Positions 54,087 to 56,449 of a stretch of DNA of 56,449 nt are shown here, piece by piece. Source of the stretch: Planctomycetota bacterium. Its GTDB lineage: Bacteria; Planctomycetota; PUPC01; JACPCR01. The stretch spans positions 1 to 56,449 of the forward strand of contig JAQBXN010000042.1 in assembly GCA_027625095.1 (NCBI GenBank), given 5' to 3'. The notes beneath the pieces are model-generated. The model saw nothing but the letters and a program-made list of their open reading frames with translations. It was not told where the DNA came from and searched no databases. Position 1 is the stretch's first letter. The number at the start of each line of letters is the position of its first letter. The position numbers and the translations under genes are program-made.

Positions 54087-55310
54087 TCAAATCACATCCA
54101 GATACAACGTCGAGTAGACCTGCTCACACTTGGAACGTAGCCTGGTGTCGTCAGCGTACTCTTCTCCGAAGCGATCTGCCCTGAGCGTCTCAGCCGGCAG
54201 AGAGCTTTTTTTGCCTCCCACGATATCCGCGATCACGCGGCCGACGCCCGGCGACTTGGAAATGCCGCCGACCATGCACCCGGAAGCGACGATCAGACCC
54301 TCGGCATTAGGAATCTCTGAAACCACCAGCTTGGCATCCGGCGCGATGGTCGGCAGGCCGCGGCGTTCCTGGATGATGACTGCGTCCTTCAGGGCTGGGA
54401 AGAATTCCGTGGCCGCCCGGTGCAACTGATCGATATAAATCTTGTCGGATGCCAACGCGGGGATTTCAAAGTCATCCGGAAAGTCGTCCATATCGAAGCT
54501 CAGCGGACGGTATCCATAACCTCCGACCAGCAAGCCGCCGGCCTCATGCCGAACATAGATCTGCGGTTCAGTAATACGCACAATCGGTTGTTCATGAGAA
54601 ACGTTTGGCAACGGCGCGGTGACGAACGCCTGATGCCTCACGGGAACTGTCATGAGATCCACGCCGATTTTGCCAGCGAACTGCCTGTTCCACGCGCCAG
54701 CGGCCAGCACAACCCAGTCCGTCTGAATGGTTCCCTTGTCCGTCTTCACAGCCTTTACTTTGCCGTCAACCAGTACGACATCCTGTACCGCCGTGTTGGT
54801 ATGAATGCTCACCCCCCTGTCCTTCGCAGCCGCAGCAAATGCTACAGCTACCGACTTGGGATCTACATGACCATCTCTTGGGACCAGCAGGATGCCCTTG
54901 GCCTTGCTGGCATCCAGTCCGGGGGCGAGCTTTGTGGCCTCTTCCGGAGAGATCATCTCGAACTCTTCACCGTATTCCCTTCCCGCCTCAATGCGCGCCT
55001 CGAGGTCTGGCAGATACTTTTCGGTCAACGCCAGCCGTAGACTGCCGGTCTGTCGGAAATCAATCGGATAGCCCGTACGCTCTTCGAAATTTTCAAAATA
55101 CTCGAGCGACCACGCGGTGAATGGCAGCCATGCCTTGTTGTTTGTCAGGTAGCCAGTCTGTCCGGCCGCAAAGGGAGTGGTGCCGCTCGCAATCGGGCCG
55201 CGGTCGAGCAAGACGACACCTTCATTCCCATCGTCCGCCAACTGAAACGCGGCGCTCGTTCCTAATACTCCTCCACCAATGACTACCACTTTTGCTTCAG
55301 TGGGAAACAT
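54087..55310 (-). CDS. FAD-dependent amine/amino-acid oxidoreductase (DAO family)
   Basis: A 407-residue flavoprotein of the D-amino-acid oxidase/sarcosine-oxidase superfamily. The N-terminal dinucleotide motif is VVVIGGGVLGTSAAFQLADDG, followed by the acidic strand end VVLLDRG and a WVVLAAGAWNRQFAG ATG-type motif. A C-terminal GLIVASGCMVGGISKSPGVGR closes the FAD site. The substrate is probably a secondary or tertiary amine such as sarcosine, dimethylglycine or an opine, but it cannot be fixed. AGGAG is nine bases before ATG 55310 but touches ATG 55319, so the shorter start is chosen. It converges on the HEAT gene and is divergent from the broken ATPase. Confidence 0.88.
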   Translation of the reverse strand: MFPTEAKVVVIGGGVLGTSAAFQLADDGNEGVVLLDRGPIASGTTPFAAGQTGYLTNNKAWLPFTAWSLEYFENFEERTGYPIDFRQTGSLRLALTEKYLPDLEARIEAGREYGEEFEMISPEEATKLAPGLDASKAKGILLVPRDGHVDPKSVAVAFAAAAKDRGVSIHTNTAVQDVVLVDGKVKAVKTDKGTIQTDWVVLAAGAWNRQFAGKIGVDLMTVPVRHQAFVTAPLPNVSHEQPIVRITEPQIYVRHEAGGLLVGGYGYRPLSFDMDDFPDDFEIPALASDKIYIDQLHRAATEFFPALKDAVIIQERRGLPTIAPDAKLVVSEIPNAEGLIVASGCMVGGISKSPGVGRVIADIVGGKKSSLPAETLRADRFGEEYADDTRLRSKCEQVYSTLYLDVI

Positions 55311-55690
55311 AGAATACATCTCCTGCTGTAAAGGTCAGAAATTCACATCTCACCCTATGCGACAACTGCGATGGAAATTCAATACGATTAAGAAGTTCGA
55401 AGATGCTGAGGACGGGATCTTTCCGGCTCGCAGTATCCAATTGTAGGAGGGCCATCTTGGGCTGCCGCCCCGTCCAACAGCCAACCCGCTGTCGATCTAC
55501 GATTGGCAGAGAAACATGTGAGAGCGGAAACTCCAAGATGCCAAATTGATTCAACGCCTGGGAAGTGAAGACATCGATTGACGTGCACAGGGTCCCCGCC
55601 GACTTGCCTGTCACCACCGCGCAATTCACCGACGAGGCGCTCGACGAAGCAGATATTTTGGATGAAACCAGATACGAGGAATCTTGAACC
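55311..55690. other. Intergenic region upstream of the ATPase
   Basis: A 380-bp gap between divergent genes. Plus-strand fragments are suggestive of decay: a 29-residue frame from ATG 55358 (LRWKFNTIKKFEDAEDGIFP), and a separate frame ending at 55687 just before the ATPase start (FTDEALDEADILDETRYEES). They do not join into one ORF and may be remnants of an upstream partner gene. No promoter was identified. Confidence 0.35.
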
Positions 55691-56449
55691 ATGCCTGAAA
55701 CCACAAATCCAATCCTGATCCGCCATTTGGCGCCAAGGAATTTTCTTTCCTTTGGTCCTGACAATGCTGGCATCGATCTCCAACCGCTGAACCTGTTCAT
55801 CGGCCCGAATGGCAGCGGCAAGTCCAATCTCATTGAGGCCATTAGCCTGATGCGCTCGGCACCGAAAGAGTTCCGGGACGTAACGCGAAAAGGAGGAGGC
55901 GTTTCTGAATGGATATGGAAAGGCCAATCGAAGAAGCCAGCGTCTGTGGAGTGGATCGTCAGTTACCCCAAAGGGCAGAAACCGCTTCGGCACACGATGG
56001 CCTTCCATCCGGTGGCACAGGCATTTTCTTTGGATGATGAGAGCGTGGAAGAGAGCGAGCCACGCGATGCCAACGAACCGGGAGTCTATTTCTACTACCG
56101 ATATCAGCATGGGCAGCCTTGGGTAAACACCGTCAAAGAGGGGCAGCGGAAACTGGACAAAGACACCATCGAGCCAGACCGCTCCATCCTCGCACAGCGG
56201 CGCGACCCCGAAACCTATCCTGAGCTGGCATGGCTGGCACTAAATTATTAGAAGGTGCGCATCTACCGCGAATGGGCGTTCGGACGCAGTGCGGTGTTCC
56301 GTGAGCCCCAGAAGGCGGACATGCGAAATGACACCTTGGAGGAAGACTTCTCCAACCTTGGTCTCTTCCTCAACCGTTTGAAGACCCGCGACAATTGGGA
56401 TAGGCCCGCCGGGGCGGTCGATAAGCAGGTGCTATTCATGACCACTTGC
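55691..56449 (+). pseudogene. AAA-family (RecF/OLD-like) ATPase interrupted by an in-frame TAG
   Basis: The first 186 codons encode an AAA_21/SMC-like ATPase start: IRHLAPRNFLSFGPDN, a strand-loop for DNA-tail recognition, then Walker A FIGPNGSGKSNLIEA (residues about 36-50). Translation stops at TAG 56249-56251. The same frame then continues open to the window edge for 66 codons with family-like sequence (KVRIYREWAFGRSAVFREPQ, then EEDFSNLGLFLNRL), giving a natural NY-x-KVRIYREW junction. One GAG-to-TAG change explains it. The family hydrolyses ATP in DNA repair, phage defence (OLD-type) or toxin-like systems. Unless the TAG is suppressed, the gene is broken; the signature motif and Walker B would lie beyond the window. 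Confidence 0.8.

Noticed and set aside
55388..56110. 240-codon minus-strand open frame
   Set aside because: It is antisense to the ATPase reading frame, which carries a clear Walker A motif.

Overview
The window looks like part of a chromosome from a mid-GC, free-living, aerobic bacterium, most likely Planctomycetota or a close PVC-group relative. This rests on gene content, not on a marker gene. The content includes a DUF6785-type membrane protein, a DUF1080 protein, very large secreted TPR/PQQ-propeller proteins, a Ser/Thr kinase with a LamG-like tail, an Uma2 protein, a Rho with a long Arg/Asn/Gly-rich N-terminus, and a cytochrome oxidase operon led by a cupredoxin lipoprotein. Dispersed palindromic GC-rich repeats fit the same picture. 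No rRNA, tRNA, CRISPR array or complete insertion sequence was seen.

Layout. 1-3030: a polytopic DUF6785-like protein and a lectin-fold DUF1349-like protein, bracketed by oppositely oriented copies of one palindromic repeat. 3069-8272: four co-directional envelope genes (beta-helix protein, TMTC-like membrane/TPR protein, HtrA protease, secreted protein), the first two coupled by an ATGA overlap. 8285-20392: an Uma2 protein, a 2005-residue secreted TPR/propeller/CBM9-like protein with an 8-nt repeat inside its coding sequence, a 784-residue membrane protein, a HEAT protein with a probable frameshift, and a gamma-glutamyltransferase-like enzyme. 20506-28202: a TPR metallopeptidase, a small cysteine-motif membrane protein, a nitrilase, an M14 carboxypeptidase, a DUF1080 protein and an RluA-type pseudouridine synthase. 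28205-33850: rho, an ArgD-like aminotransferase, a structured non-coding stretch ending in a strong minus-strand terminator, and an NtrC-type regulator. 33946-40807: a CaiB/BaiF CoA-transferase, a heparinase II/III-like lyase divergent from a mannonate dehydratase, an NHL-type Tat protein and an unusual cysteine desulfurase. 40807-44896: a Ser/Thr kinase coupled to the desulfurase, a MITE-like element and a VOC protein.

45020-52344 is a seven-gene minus-strand operon for an aa3-type haem-copper oxidase: cupredoxin lipoprotein, subunits II and I, haem A synthase, haem O synthase, subunits III and IV. It has a candidate promoter upstream and a clear intrinsic terminator. 52633-56449 holds a relict toxin-antitoxin pair (small antitoxin intact, toxin cut to 11 codons), a HEAT-repeat membrane protein, a FAD oxidoreductase, and an AAA ATPase gene broken by one in-frame TAG.

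Main themes are respiration, uronate-polysaccharide use (lyase plus mannonate dehydratase, with many sugar-binding folds), and a large investment in envelope proteins built from TPR, HEAT and propeller repeats. I found no clear new defence or biosynthetic system. The best leads are the structured RNA candidate near 32 kb, the TMTC-like envelope operon, the cysteine desulfurase with altered cofactor-site residues, and three decaying loci.
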